From positions 1 through 64,000 of the forward strand of contig NZ_JACJSV010000005.1 in the NCBI RefSeq assembly GCF_014698335.1: a stretch of DNA of 64,000 bases, written 5' to 3'. Origin of the DNA: Microcystis viridis FACHB-1342. Its GTDB lineage: Bacteria; Cyanobacteriota; Cyanobacteriia; Cyanobacteriales; Microcystaceae. A model generated the notes under the pieces. The model saw only the letters and a program-made list of their open reading frames with translations, ran no database searches and was not told where the DNA came from. Shown here piece by piece: positions 17,817 through 25,954 of the stretch. How positions within the stretch are numbered: position 1 is the stretch's first letter; each line of letters begins with the position of its first letter. Made by a program: the position numbers and the translations under genes.

Positions 17817-18824
17817 ATGTCCACAGGAATCGCTATCTTAGGGGTAGGACGTTGGGGAGTGCATTACGTCCGTCATTTTTCTCAACATCCCTCAGCGCAA
17901 GTAGTGGCGATCGTTGATCCCTCCCCTGAAAAACTCCGTCTCTGTCGGGATCAATTTAATCTCGATACTAATAAAGTTATTTTAGCCAATGACTGGGAAT
18001 CTATTCGCAATCACCCCGAAATCTCGGCTGTGGTCGTCGTTACTCCTGCCATTAGCCATTATCCCCTGATTAAAGATGCTCTTAATTTAGGTTATCACGT
18101 CCTCGCCGAAAAACCCTTAACCCTCAATCCCCAAGAAAGTGCTGAATTAACGGCATTAGCGGCGCAAAAACAGCGTATTTTATTAGTTGATCATACCTAT
18201 CTTTTTCATCCCGCCGTTATCACTGGACAAAAAGTCCTACAATCCGGGGGTATCGGTAAACCTCTTTATGGTTATGCCACTCGCACCCACCTGGGGCCAG
18301 TTCGTCAGGATGTGTCCGCTTTGTGGGATCTAGCTATTCACGATATCTCGATTTTTAATCATTGGTTGAATAGTACACCAGTATTAATTCAGGCACGAGG
18401 AACGGTTTGGCTACAACCTAATCTAGCCGATTTAGTCTGGTTAACCCTGATCTATGGCGATGGTTTTCAAGCGACTATTCACCTTTGTTGGTTGAATCCC
18501 GATAAACAGCGACGTTTAGGGATAGTTGGCAGCGAAGGGACTTTAATTTTTAATGAATTAGACTCTCGATCGCCTTTAACCCGACAAAAGGGCGATTTTG
18601 AGCGTCAGGAAGCCTATTTTATTCCCCGGGGACAAGAGACGGAATCTATCCCTATTGCCGATGGTGAACCCCTAAAAGCATTGTGCGAACATTTTTTAGA
18701 GTCGGTGGCTACGGGTGTCGATTCTCCTGTATCTTCGGGATCGGTAGGGACGGAATTAGTCAAAATCCTCCAGGCAGCAGAATTATCTCTAGCCAGAGGT
18801 GGAGAGATCGTGCGCTTAGAATAG
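17817..18824 (+). CDS. Gfo/Idh/MocA family oxidoreductase
   Basis: 335 residues. The Rossmann start IAILGVGRWGVHYVRHF binds NAD(P). The hallmark AEKPLTLNPQES (Lys of the catalytic EKP motif) is near residue 97, with a C-terminal beta-sheet domain containing WDLAIHDISIFNHW. Members oxidise or reduce sugars, inositols and related compounds; no neighbour points to a substrate. The N-terminus is met directly with no room for extension. Confidence 0.85.
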   Translation: MSTGIAILGVGRWGVHYVRHFSQHPSAQVVAIVDPSPEKLRLCRDQFNLDTNKVILANDWESIRNHPEISAVVVVTPAISHYPLIKDALNLGYHVLAEKPLTLNPQESAELTALAAQKQRILLVDHTYLFHPAVITGQKVLQSGGIGKPLYGYATRTHLGPVRQDVSALWDLAIHDISIFNHWLNSTPVLIQARGTVWLQPNLADLVWLTLIYGDGFQATIHLCWLNPDKQRRLGIVGSEGTLIFNELDSRSPLTRQKGDFERQEAYFIPRGQETESIPIADGEPLKALCEHFLESVATGVDSPVSSGSVGTELVKILQAAELSLARGGEIVRLE

Positions 18825-19079
18825 GGAAACATGGGATCGATAGGTAGGGTCTGCTGAAAAAGTTTTTCGTGGGGGTAGGGTGTGGGGTGTGGGGTGTGAA
18901 ATATAACCTGATTTGCTATTGACGAGGAGTTTGTACGGCGTTAGATTTATTAGAGGTTTCCTTAATTTGTACCCAGTAAGAGGGTATCGGAAATTCTCTT
19001 AATCCCCCCTACAGCACAGGTTATGCCTTTTTGTCAACGGGGAAGTCCAGAACCCGATCGGTGCGTAGCGCGCTCGATC
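18825..19079. other. Intergenic boundary with GTGTGGG repeats
   Basis: Contains GTTTTTCGTGGGGGTAGGGTGTGGGGTGTGG (about 18860-18896; the first and last parts match repeats near 7400, 25870 and 59740). The rest, up to the attC site at 19080, holds no gene. Base composition rises near 19050-19080 (GTGCGTAGCGCGCTCGATCG). Confidence 0.5.
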
Positions 19080-19163
19080 GCTAACGGATCAAATCAGCGA
19101 CGGCATTAGAAAGCAAGCTCGGCAGCGACGAATTGCGACCGTCCGCTGCCACGCAGTGTTAGC
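19080..19163 (-). other. attC-like integron recombination site downstream of the vapC-like gene
   Basis: Read on the minus strand, this 84-bp imperfect palindrome has outer boxes GCTAAC (19163-19158) and GTTAGC (19085-19080). The inner arms are GCAGCGGACGG (minus strand, 19149-19139) and CCGTCGCTGA (19103-19094), pairing with one extrahelical base. The TAACACTGCGTGGCAGCGGA part resembles environmental attC sites. It begins 8 nt after the stop of the PIN-domain toxin gene, the position expected in a gene cassette. Architecture is direct observation; activity is inference. Confidence 0.75.
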
Positions 19164-19170
19164 TGGTGGT

Positions 19171-19584
19171 TCAAGGAAATAACTCAAAGTAATCGCAGTG
19201 ACTTGGACGAATAATCGAAAAATCTCGGCGATCAAGTGTGTAAACGCGAGTAATAGTAAGCCTTTCAGCTATGGCAATGATCGCTGCATCTGTAAAGTCA
19301 AGCTGATTGTCAGCATATTGTTCCAATATCTCATGCACTCGTACCAAGTCTTCTGGGATTACAGGTTCAACTTGAACCGCATCAGGTGTCATACTGGATA
19401 CAAAACGGCGCATTGCTTGGTGGCCTAATCTTGATGCAATCAGATAGCAGACCTCAGGCAAGACAACGACAGGTAGAACCAATGGCTCATTCACGCTTTG
19501 AGCAATAGCCAACACCCGCTGATGATTGCGATCGCCCTGATCGGTTAAGGCAAACAAAAAACTGGTGTCAAGTATCGCCGTCAT
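19171..19584 (-). CDS. PIN-domain toxin, VapC-like
   Basis: 137 residues of a PIN-domain RNase. Acidic active-site residues are visible: D6 in AILDTSFLFALTD, E in LPEVCYLI, D in LDFTDAAIIAIAE, and D in YTLDRRDF. VapC toxins cut tRNA or rRNA and are blocked by a co-encoded antitoxin. The start overlaps the end of the antitoxin gene by 4 nt. An attC-like site lies just after its stop, consistent with a toxin-antitoxin cassette. Confidence 0.85.
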   Translation of the reverse strand: MTAILDTSFLFALTDQGDRNHQRVLAIAQSVNEPLVLPVVVLPEVCYLIASRLGHQAMRRFVSSMTPDAVQVEPVIPEDLVRVHEILEQYADNQLDFTDAAIIAIAERLTITRVYTLDRRDFSIIRPSHCDYFELFP

Positions 19585-19856
19585 ACTGAATTGCTTGGGT
19601 TAAGATTCCAGCCGGACACCGGATCAATCTCATTGCCTAGAATCTCTTCATCACGTTCTGAAATATCCTGTTGACCAGAGTTGCCTAAACCTGCAACTGC
19701 AAGCAGAAAACTAGAAGAATGAGTGGTCAGTTCTCTTTGATAGGCTGCTTTATAGCGAAGATAGTCAAGAAAATTAGACAGTTCCACTAAAGCCTCATCA
19801 GGGAGAGCCTTGACTGCTTCAAGTAGCGGTTGCCGTTCTATAATGCTTCTATCCAT
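19581..19856 (-). CDS. Antitoxin of the PIN-domain pair
   Basis: 91 residues. The N-terminal helical part (LLEAVKALPDEALVELSNFLDYLRYKA) resembles DUF2281/VapB-like antitoxins, and a less structured acidic C-terminal half probably wraps the toxin. It overlaps the toxin gene by 4 nt, which is standard for these operons. The assignment rests on size, order and overlap as much as on sequence. Confidence 0.7.
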   Translation of the reverse strand: MDRSIIERQPLLEAVKALPDEALVELSNFLDYLRYKAAYQRELTTHSSSFLLAVAGLGNSGQQDISERDEEILGNEIDPVSGWNLNPSNSV

Positions 19857-20064
19857 TACTAAATCTTAGATTAGGACTTCTCCTATTTTACTCCTCAACT
19901 CAACGAACAGGCTCACTTACTAACTATCACAGCAGGTAACACCTGAATACAGTCCGCACAAATTGGCATGAAGTCAAAGATCACAGTTGGGGGTCTGCCG
20001 TCAACCTAACCCACCAGAGCGGCGTACTGCTACGCAGTGCCTTCGGCATCGCACTAAGTTTGGA
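19857..20064. other. Upstream region of the VapBC-like pair
   Basis: Presumed promoter region of the pair on the minus strand. Contains a GTGCCTTCGGCATCGCAC stem with a TTCG loop (about 20037-20055) that recurs near 23120-23138 and, in part, near 22219. No other feature seen. Confidence 0.4.
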
Positions 20065-20134
20065 GCATAACGATCGATTTCACCGACATTTTGGATCGTA
20101 GCGGAAAAATGTCAGGTACAACGATTTGTTATAC
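20065..20134 (-). other. attC-like integron recombination site downstream of the EcoRI-type methylase
   Basis: Minus strand: outer box GTATAAC (20134-20128), then AAATCG; the inner arm ACCTGACATTTT (20117-20106) pairs with AAAATGTCGGTG (20092-20081) except for one extrahelical T; then GAAATCGATC and the box GTTATGC (20071-20065). It is 70 bp long and begins 1 nt after the methylase stop codon, a compact junction typical of gene cassettes. Seen in sequence; whether an integrase recognises it is not known. Confidence 0.75.
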
Positions 20135-20135
20135 A

Positions 20136-21146
20136 TTATCTTTCTTTGTCAGTTAAATCAATATATTCAGTTTGTATTCGTTTATTCTTTATTAGTATTC
20201 TAAAATACGGACATTTCCCATTTACTGATAAATCTTTATCATCATTCCCTTTCCTGAATTTAATTATTTCAAATTGGTCGGGATTAAATTTATGCAAAAA
20301 TGTTATTGGCACTCCCATATATCCCTTATAGTCTATTGGTATGTCTTGTGTTTTATTAATATTAATTCCATCATAATTGTCATATTTTGGATATTGAACT
20401 TCGTTGCCAAAATATCTTTTTGTAAGTTTTATATCTTCGTGCCGCTTAAAATTATCTAAATTAGTAAGCCATAAACAATTGTTCGGTGAGATTATTCTAT
20501 TACCAGAGTTATCTATTCGAGTTTCTGTTCCATATAGTTCATAGTGTTCAGGTACAATAAAACCTGAAATACCTCTACCAAGATTTATTCCTAACCACGC
20601 CTTGTTTTCTTTAATAAGTTTGAAAATTTCTTTATAGGTTATTGCATTAATATTTCCAATTATCAAAAACTTTTTATCGTATTTAACCAATTGAGCTACA
20701 TACTCTCTGAATAATGAAAATGGGGGATTGGTAACAACAATATCGGACTGCTTTAATAGTTCAATGCTTTCCGAACTACGAAAATCACCATCTCCATTAA
20801 AGTAAACTAGGTCAGTTGAACTTGGTTTGTTTTTTTCGCCTTCTGTACCTGTATATTCAAAGAAAAAACCTTTTTCATCTTCTTCTGTATTAAATAAATT
20901 TTTTACTTGCTCTCTATAACAAGATGTTATTATTTTTTTAAGACCTAATTCATTAAAATTTGAGGTAAAATAATTAAAAAAGTTACTAATTCGGGGGTCA
21001 TCGCAATTGCAATAAACCACTTGATTTTCAAAATGACTTTTATAATGCTGTAATTCGCTTTCTATATCTGAAAGCTGTGTATAAAACTCGTCACTTTTTG
21101 ATTTTTTAGCTTTTTGTAATAATTCGTTTGTTGCATTTCTTGCCAT
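20136..21146 (-). CDS. EcoRI-type adenine-specific DNA methyltransferase (predicted GAATTC)
   Basis: About 336 residues, very close to M.EcoRI over its whole length as I remember it: ARNATNELLQKAKKSKSDEF, YCNCDDPRISNFFNYF, GDGDFRSSESIELL, the catalytic IVVTNPPFSLF (motif IV), ISGFIVPEHYELYGTE and MGVPITFLHKFNPDQFE. It should methylate the second adenine of GAATTC using AdoMet. I prefer the ATG at 21146 (MARNATN) over the one at 21152, because M.EcoRI begins MARNATN. The gene is AT-rich compared with its neighbours, follows the endonuclease pseudogene by about 30 nt as in the plasmid system, and is followed by an attC-like site. Confidence 0.92.
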   Translation of the reverse strand: MARNATNELLQKAKKSKSDEFYTQLSDIESELQHYKSHFENQVVYCNCDDPRISNFFNYFTSNFNELGLKKIITSCYREQVKNLFNTEEDEKGFFFEYTGTEGEKNKPSSTDLVYFNGDGDFRSSESIELLKQSDIVVTNPPFSLFREYVAQLVKYDKKFLIIGNINAITYKEIFKLIKENKAWLGINLGRGISGFIVPEHYELYGTETRIDNSGNRIISPNNCLWLTNLDNFKRHEDIKLTKRYFGNEVQYPKYDNYDGININKTQDIPIDYKGYMGVPITFLHKFNPDQFEIIKFRKGNDDKDLSVNGKCPYFRILIKNKRIQTEYIDLTDKER

Positions 21147-21183
21147 TTTCAACCTATTTTGATTTAATAAATCTTTGTTTTAG

Positions 21184-22020
21184 TTATTTACTTTTGGTTA
21201 TCTGATTAAATATCTCACTGCCTAATACTTTAAGAGAGGTTTTAGAAATTTCAAGCATAATATCAAACATTTTTTTGACATCCCATTTTTCGCCATTTCC
21301 TTGTGTGTATATAGAAGTTGCTTGAAGCATAATTGTTTTATCTTTATGCTTGACAAACTTATTTTTACACAAATTGGTATTAATGAGCATTCCATAATTT
21401 GCAGAAGTTAACCTATCTAATCTATTTAGCGTTCCTGAATTTTATTCAATCGTTACAACCCTTCCATCGGGTCTTTTAATTGAAATAGTTTCTGTTAAAA
21501 AATTTGAGCCTTCTAGAAATAATACATAGGGAAAATGAGATTCAGATAACATCAAATTAGCGATTTCAGATATGTTTTTATGGGATCTTTCTATCGCATT
21601 ACCAGCAGCCATCAAATCTTGATCATTTTTTGCTCCTACAAGTTTTCCTGCTTTGATGTTTTCAATGTCTTTCCCCTGATGTTTAGCTTCCGAAACTAAA
21701 ACGATTCTCCAATTACCGTTATCATCTTTTACTTCTATTATTCCACCATCGGGTATAATACTTGAATTTGATACAAAAAGTGTTTGTCCTAATTCTGGGT
21801 CAATTTTCTTTAATGCTTCGTTTATTTCTTCTTTTTTTATGCTCGTTTTGTATTGAAAAGATAATTGAGGAAACTACTTTTCAAGCTGTTCAATTACAAA
21901 AAGTGAAATTTTTCCAACAGTTCTGTCGTGTGATTTTGCTTCATCTCCAAATATACCAACTACACCTTTAGACTCTTTATGTTGATTCGTTAATCTTTTT
22001 GATTGATTCTTTTTAGTCAT
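21184..22020 (-). pseudogene. EcoRI restriction endonuclease, broken by two in-frame stop codons
   Basis: Translating the minus strand from ATG at 22020 gives a continuous 278-codon frame, co-linear with EcoRI endonuclease (277 residues), with two stops: TAG at 21876-21874 (codon 49, just before FPQLSFQYKTS) and TAA at 21444-21442 (between VVTIE and NSGTLNRLDR, where EcoRI has Tyr). No frameshift is seen. Catalytic segments survive: IIPDGGIIEVKDD (D91 equivalent) and SEAKHQGKD (E111/K113). The C-terminal piece runs from LINTNLCKNKFVKHKDKT to the end. The enzyme is therefore probably inactive, leaving an orphan methylase. Confidence 0.93.
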
Positions 22021-22401
22021 ATTGTGCCTTTTCTTTACTTAAATCTTCCACCTTCTGCTACAGATAATGTATGTATAACTAAAAATTATACACCAACTTT
22101 ATGTATAACACTCTCCAGAGTAACGATATGGGTCAACTTTCGCTATTCTATTTAGGCGCAATCGCCAGAACTTTTCCCTATATCACGCCCAAAAGCGTGT
22201 TAGCCAGATTAGCCCACATCGCACTTTAACCCACAGCTTCAATCAATGTGCATGGTGCGTTCCCCAAAATTGATCGCTGGAGCAGTAGGAGCCACATTAT
22301 ACCATTTTTCTTTATTCGCGTCACAACGAATGCAGGCTTGGCAAGCATTCGAGCGTGGATGTCTGTCATGGATTTAGAAATTTGGTATTAGGGAACGCAC
22401 T
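22021..22401. other. Intergenic region holding a dispersed repeat with terminal inverted repeats
   Basis: 22218-22295 is nearly identical to 23132-23209. Within it, GGTGCGTTCCCC (22254-22265) is inverted as GGGAACGCAC (22391-22400), delimiting an element of about 147 bp. The equivalent at 23168-23225 is only 58 bp. The region 22060-22110 is AT-rich with two GTATAAC boxes and may hold the EcoRI operon promoter or a cassette boundary. No gene seen. Confidence 0.55.
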
Positions 22402-22773
22402 CTACGGCGATAGGGATTTGCTGAAACCGAGCTCAATACATACTGCTTTCTCTATTTCTTCCCAATAAACGTCTTCTAAAACACCCTGTTTATTCTTAAT
22501 TCTTTGAGAATCTACAGCCCTCATTTGACTTAAGTTGATGTGTCGATCTCCGTCTAGTCCATTCTGCACTGTCGGTGTAATATTGACAACAAAAGGATAA
22601 GTCCTTTTCCCGGGCAACAATGGAGCAACTACTGTCGTTGTTCCATTTTGATTGCCAATATCGTTTTGTAAAATCAGGCAAGGACGTTCTTTATCGGTTT
22701 CATGACCAACAACGGGTTTCAGATCGATCCACCAGATCTCTCCTCGTTTATAGGTTAGTCTTCCATTAGGCAT
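22402..22773 (-). CDS. MazF/PemK-family mRNA interferase toxin
   Basis: 123 residues with the typical MazF start RGEIWWIDLKPVVGHETDKE, RPCLILQND, the TTTVVAPLL strand and a C-terminal IKNKQGVLEDVYWEEIEKAV segment. MazF enzymes cut mRNA at short motifs and are neutralised by the upstream antitoxin. It overlaps the antitoxin gene by 8 nt. The pair is flanked on both sides by copies of the same dispersed repeat. Confidence 0.88.
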   Translation of the reverse strand: MPNGRLTYKRGEIWWIDLKPVVGHETDKERPCLILQNDIGNQNGTTTVVAPLLPGKRTYPFVVNITPTVQNGLDGDRHINLSQMRAVDSQRIKNKQGVLEDVYWEEIEKAVCIELGFSKSLSP

Positions 22774-22996
22774 TTAGACCGTCGCCCACTGCAATATCCC
22801 AGACAGAGATTTCTGCTTGCATCTCTGGATCATTGGCCTGATCTTTATAAGCGTCTTCTAGCTCTTTCATAAAAACCCTTCTTTTCTCTTGCCAGAGAAC
22901 ATCATTTATAAAGCTGCTACGATTGCTTGCTAGTCGATCTACAAATTCCAAAACTTCGTCGTCTAAGGTTATGCTAACTTTCTTACTCATTGCCAT
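22766..22996 (-). CDS. Ribbon-helix-helix antitoxin of the MazF-like toxin
   Basis: 76 residues. The N-terminus (KKVSITLDDEVLEFVDRLASNRSSFINDVL) is a ribbon-helix-helix DNA-binding domain, and the acidic C-terminus (NDPEMQAEISVWD) is the probable toxin-binding tail. It overlaps the toxin gene by 8 nt, with antitoxin first, as expected for an autoregulated pair. Confidence 0.8.
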   Translation of the reverse strand: MAMSKKVSITLDDEVLEFVDRLASNRSSFINDVLWQEKRRVFMKELEDAYKDQANDPEMQAEISVWDIAVGDGLNA

Positions 22997-23092
22997 AAAC
23001 TGTTTACGACAGCCTGGTAGGATTAGATTATCATACTAACTAATCCTACATTAATTGTCAATGCCTGCCTCTGATCTGTAAGTAGATTGAAG

Positions 23093-23225
23093 GCCTAACG
23101 ACATCTAGGGGTGCTACCCAGTGCCTTCGGTATCGCACTTTAACCCACAGTTTCAATCAATGTACATGGTGCGTTCCCCAAAATCGAGCGCTGGAGCAGT
23201 AGGAGCCACCTTAGGGAACGCACCC
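23093..23225. repeat. Second copy of the mazEF-flanking repeat, with a GCCTAAC box
   Basis: 23132-23209 duplicates 22218-22295 in direct orientation, so the MazEF-like pair lies between direct repeats. GGTGCGTTCCCC (23168-23179) faces GGGAACGCACCC (23214-23225) as a short inverted repeat. GCCTAAC at 23093-23099 resembles an attC outer box, but no paired inner arms were found. Confidence 0.6.
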
Positions 23226-23244
23226 TACGGCGATGGCGATCGCA

Positions 23245-23640
23245 CTAGCCCCGACCACCTGGCCATTCAACAACATGATGACAACCAAAATGGAACATTA
23301 AGCCTGAACCGACTATTCCTATAATTGCATTTGGTGATCTTATGCTAATGAACAATGTGAGACTAAAAAGCAGTATCCAACTTAGCAAAAAAAGGAACTG
23401 CTTCTTCACTTCTTCATTACTTTCACTCATTAAAAATAAAAAAGGAGATAATATGATGATCCATGCTATTTCTCGGAATAAGAGAAATAGTAATATAATT
23501 CCAATCAACGATCCCAAAGACAAGCTTTGCACAATCTGGTTAAATAGGCTAAGGTCTTTGTTGAAAAGGCTCCCAAGAAGACCAAGTGAGCATCCTATAA
23601 TAAATAGGAAACTTTTAGGTGGTTCGGATTGCTGTGACAT
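23245..23640 (-). CDS. Small multi-span membrane protein of unknown function
   Basis: About 131 residues if it starts at MSQQSEPPKS (ATG at 23640); an upstream ATG at 23697 would add a hydrophobic but poorly supported segment. Four hydrophobic segments are visible, for example FLFIIGCSLGLLGSLF, GSLIGIILLFLLF, WIIILSPFLFLM and FLFLLSWILLFSLTLFI. The C-terminal residues run into the repeat-rich boundary, so the end may not be original. Base use is AT-rich like the rest of the islet. No family recognised. Confidence 0.5.
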   Translation of the reverse strand: MSQQSEPPKSFLFIIGCSLGLLGSLFNKDLSLFNQIVQSLSLGSLIGIILLFLLFREIAWIIILSPFLFLMSESNEEVKKQFLFLLSWILLFSLTLFISIRSPNAIIGIVGSGLMFHFGCHHVVEWPGGRG

Positions 23641-23786
23641 AATGTAGCTTAAATTAATACGAAGTGGCAGAAAAACGACTAAAGCCTTGAAAAACAAGAC
23701 CCAGACTCAAACAGGTAATGGAAAAGAACTTCCTTACTTCCCAACGATTTTAGCCTAGCACAAGGATGCGCTTTTTATACCTAAAA

Positions 23787-25025
23787 TTAGAAGGCTAAAA
23801 CCAAAATAAGCAATACTAATGAGGACAAAATCCAGATACCAATCATTGCAATATAATCTACCTTTGCAATAGGAGCATCACTATTGCTATCTGTCCAGAA
23901 TGAAAAAACATCATCTTTATCTGTTGAAGCAAGCAACTTTGCTGTTCGAGACTTATTTTTCTCATAATTTTCTTTAATTCCACTAATAATTTTTTCATAA
24001 ATAATTGGGATCTGTTCATTCAACAAGGATACTACTTGGCTTTCAATAGATGTGATCTTGTCTTGAACAAGGGTAGCTGTTCTTTGCTTAAGATCACTTA
24101 GTTTCTCTCCAAAAAGACTACCAGCAAGAGATCCAATAAGAAAACCAGCAACAGCACCCCCTACACCTGCTTGCGAAGCACCAACAACAAGTCCACCCAA
24201 TGCTCCCCGTCCTTGCATATCTTCCTGAGAGGTTTGAACATCAATTTTCACTTGAAATGATTTACTTACCAAAGCCATATGTGAAGTATTAAGCTCAAAT
24301 GCTTGCTTTTTGGGAGTAAATGCAAAATTTACAGTTCTTTTGTACAAAAAGTAGCTACCAATGCATCCTATGACAAGTGTAGAAACACCTATAAAGTAAT
24401 GCCCTAATATGAAAAAAAGAGTTAAAGAGCATAGATTAAGAATACCTCCAACTATAAGATGTCTTATTAAGAATGGGGAACGATACCAATTAGTGAGTTC
24501 ACGATCTCGAAGTTCCTCATATGTATCTTTTAAAAAGCTATTGATCCAATCATCATATTCTTCAGCAAGCTTTGCAATATTGTCATTAAACCAAGAAGTC
24601 AATTCAAAAATATGTGAATTTATAATGCTTTCGATATCCTTTTCTATGTTCTCATAAAGTTTACTAGCCATCTCGTAGGAGGCTAACTTAATACCTGCTT
24701 CTTTATACAGAGATGAAATTATTTTCTCATACTTAGATTGAAATTCTTTTACTATATTTTCATATGCTCGATTGACAGAAGCAAGTCTTGTTTCTAGTTC
24801 TTCTTGATCAACTTCTTCTGCTATGTCCATATAATTTGAATCAAGAAAACGTTTTTTCAATAGTTCATAAGCTGCACTAATTTTTAGGAAGTACTTGGCA
24901 TTTCCAGTTTCCTGAACATCTGGATGATAGATTTGCGCAAGCTTACGATAAGATGATTTAATCTCGTCTATGCTTGGGTTGGGAGATTCAATTCCAAGTA
25001 AATCTGCTGCTTCTGATAATTTCAT
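23787..25025 (-). CDS. J-domain (DnaJ-like) membrane protein with a glycine-zipper segment
   Basis: 412 residues. The N-terminus is a J-domain (DLLGIE...SYRKLAQIYHPDVQE, with the HPD motif near residue 35), which would stimulate an Hsp70. A long helical stretch (residues about 70-180) follows, then two membrane segments (LIVGGILNLCSLTLFFILG and STLVIGCIGSYFLY), a glycine-rich GGLVVGASQAGVGGAVAGFL zipper near 285, and a C-terminal membrane span. A 223-residue partner gene lies 20 nt upstream. I know of no named system with this architecture; a role in envelope stress or defence is speculation. Confidence 0.75.
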   Translation of the reverse strand: MKLSEAADLLGIESPNPSIDEIKSSYRKLAQIYHPDVQETGNAKYFLKISAAYELLKKRFLDSNYMDIAEEVDQEELETRLASVNRAYENIVKEFQSKYEKIISSLYKEAGIKLASYEMASKLYENIEKDIESIINSHIFELTSWFNDNIAKLAEEYDDWINSFLKDTYEELRDRELTNWYRSPFLIRHLIVGGILNLCSLTLFFILGHYFIGVSTLVIGCIGSYFLYKRTVNFAFTPKKQAFELNTSHMALVSKSFQVKIDVQTSQEDMQGRGALGGLVVGASQAGVGGAVAGFLIGSLAGSLFGEKLSDLKQRTATLVQDKITSIESQVVSLLNEQIPIIYEKIISGIKENYEKNKSRTAKLLASTDKDDVFSFWTDSNSDAPIAKVDYIAMIGIWILSSLVLLILVLAF

Positions 25026-25045
25026 AGTCTTTTAAGGAAATGAGT

Positions 25046-25717
25046 TTAATTACCTAATGCATTTTGAATTCTAGACAGCAATGCTTCAGCTTTAATATTG
25101 TTTTGAGATATCCTCTTCAAAGATAAAGCTAAACCAACTTGTTGAACTTCAGGCATCTGTTGCGACACAGCAAACAGGATTTCTATCGCTTCATTTGTAG
25201 GGTATTGTAGCAATTGTGCAGCTTTTTGGTGTGAACTTTTTGCTAGTTCCCACAAGGCAAGGATTTGTTCTTCATTTCTAATAGTTAATTCAAATACTTC
25301 TTGAACTGTACCATCAAGTGCAGGTAACAAATCAATCATGGTATTCAGCGCATCAATTGGTTCAAGCTTTTTAAGTTCTCTAACTGCTTCGGAAACCTTA
25401 GATACTAGCTCTTGTGCAGCCCCACGTTGACGATCCGCAATTTGCTTTTGTTCTCTTTGGGCTAAAACTCGAGGTCGTTCTATGAGACCATCATTATATC
25501 CCTCATTATATGCATCACGGCACTGCACATTTATTGCGTACATTTGTACCTGCATCTGTGACCGATCAGTGGGTGGAAAAATTATGTACTGCTTTCGACC
25601 CTCACCATTAAGGGCGTGGTTATACCCCAGTTGGTAATGATTTGCTGGTTTCATACCTTCGGCCACCTGACCGAGACCTTCTAAAAGGGCTTTTCCTAAT
25701 TCTCCCCAAGCTCCCAT
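25046..25717 (-). CDS. Partner of the J-domain protein, unknown function
   Basis: About 223 residues from the ATG at 25717 (MGAWGELGKALLEGLGQVAE), chosen because GGGAGAT lies just upstream; an earlier frame start at 25786 would add 23 unconvincing residues. The N-terminal part has two YN-rich repeats (YQLGYNHALNGEG and DAYNEGYNDGLIE). The rest is helical, with a Leu-rich segment around DALNTMIDLLPAL. It precedes the J-domain gene by 20 nt on the same strand, so the two form an operon. No known domain recognised. Confidence 0.6.
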   Translation of the reverse strand: MGAWGELGKALLEGLGQVAEGMKPANHYQLGYNHALNGEGRKQYIIFPPTDRSQMQVQMYAINVQCRDAYNEGYNDGLIERPRVLAQREQKQIADRQRGAAQELVSKVSEAVRELKKLEPIDALNTMIDLLPALDGTVQEVFELTIRNEEQILALWELAKSSHQKAAQLLQYPTNEAIEILFAVSQQMPEVQQVGLALSLKRISQNNIKAEALLSRIQNALGN

Positions 25718-25786
25718 AATTTGATCTCCCTTAGGATAATACGATCTTCCCAGCATTCTAGCGACGATTATTCGATCTGGCCGCAC

Positions 25787-25954
25787 CTCTTGATAAAAAT
25801 TTATAATTATTCGATTCGTTTAACTGTCGGGGGACTCTGTAAAGATTTTTTACCTGGAAATCCACACCCACCAACAAACTTTTTGCCGCAAACCCTAATT
25901 CAACCTTTTGCTCCTGTACTTTTAGCAGCACAGGAGCAAAGCTGAAAATAAAAA
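25787..25954. repeat. Dispersed GGGTTTGCGGCAAAAAGTTT repeat
   Basis: On the minus strand AATTAGGGTTTGCGGCAAAA followed by AGTTTGTTGGTGGGTGTGG (about 25865-25902) matches sequences at about 7394-7428 and 59733-59770, and partly 18855-18890. A small hairpin GCTCCTGTAC...GCACAGGAGC sits next to the ccmO stop (about 25910-25938) and may act as a terminator. Confidence 0.55.

Noticed and set aside
22160-22215. Fourth attC downstream of mazF
   Set aside because: GGCTAACACGC on the minus strand resembles an outer box, but no paired inner arm or opposite GTTRRRY box was found at a plausible distance.
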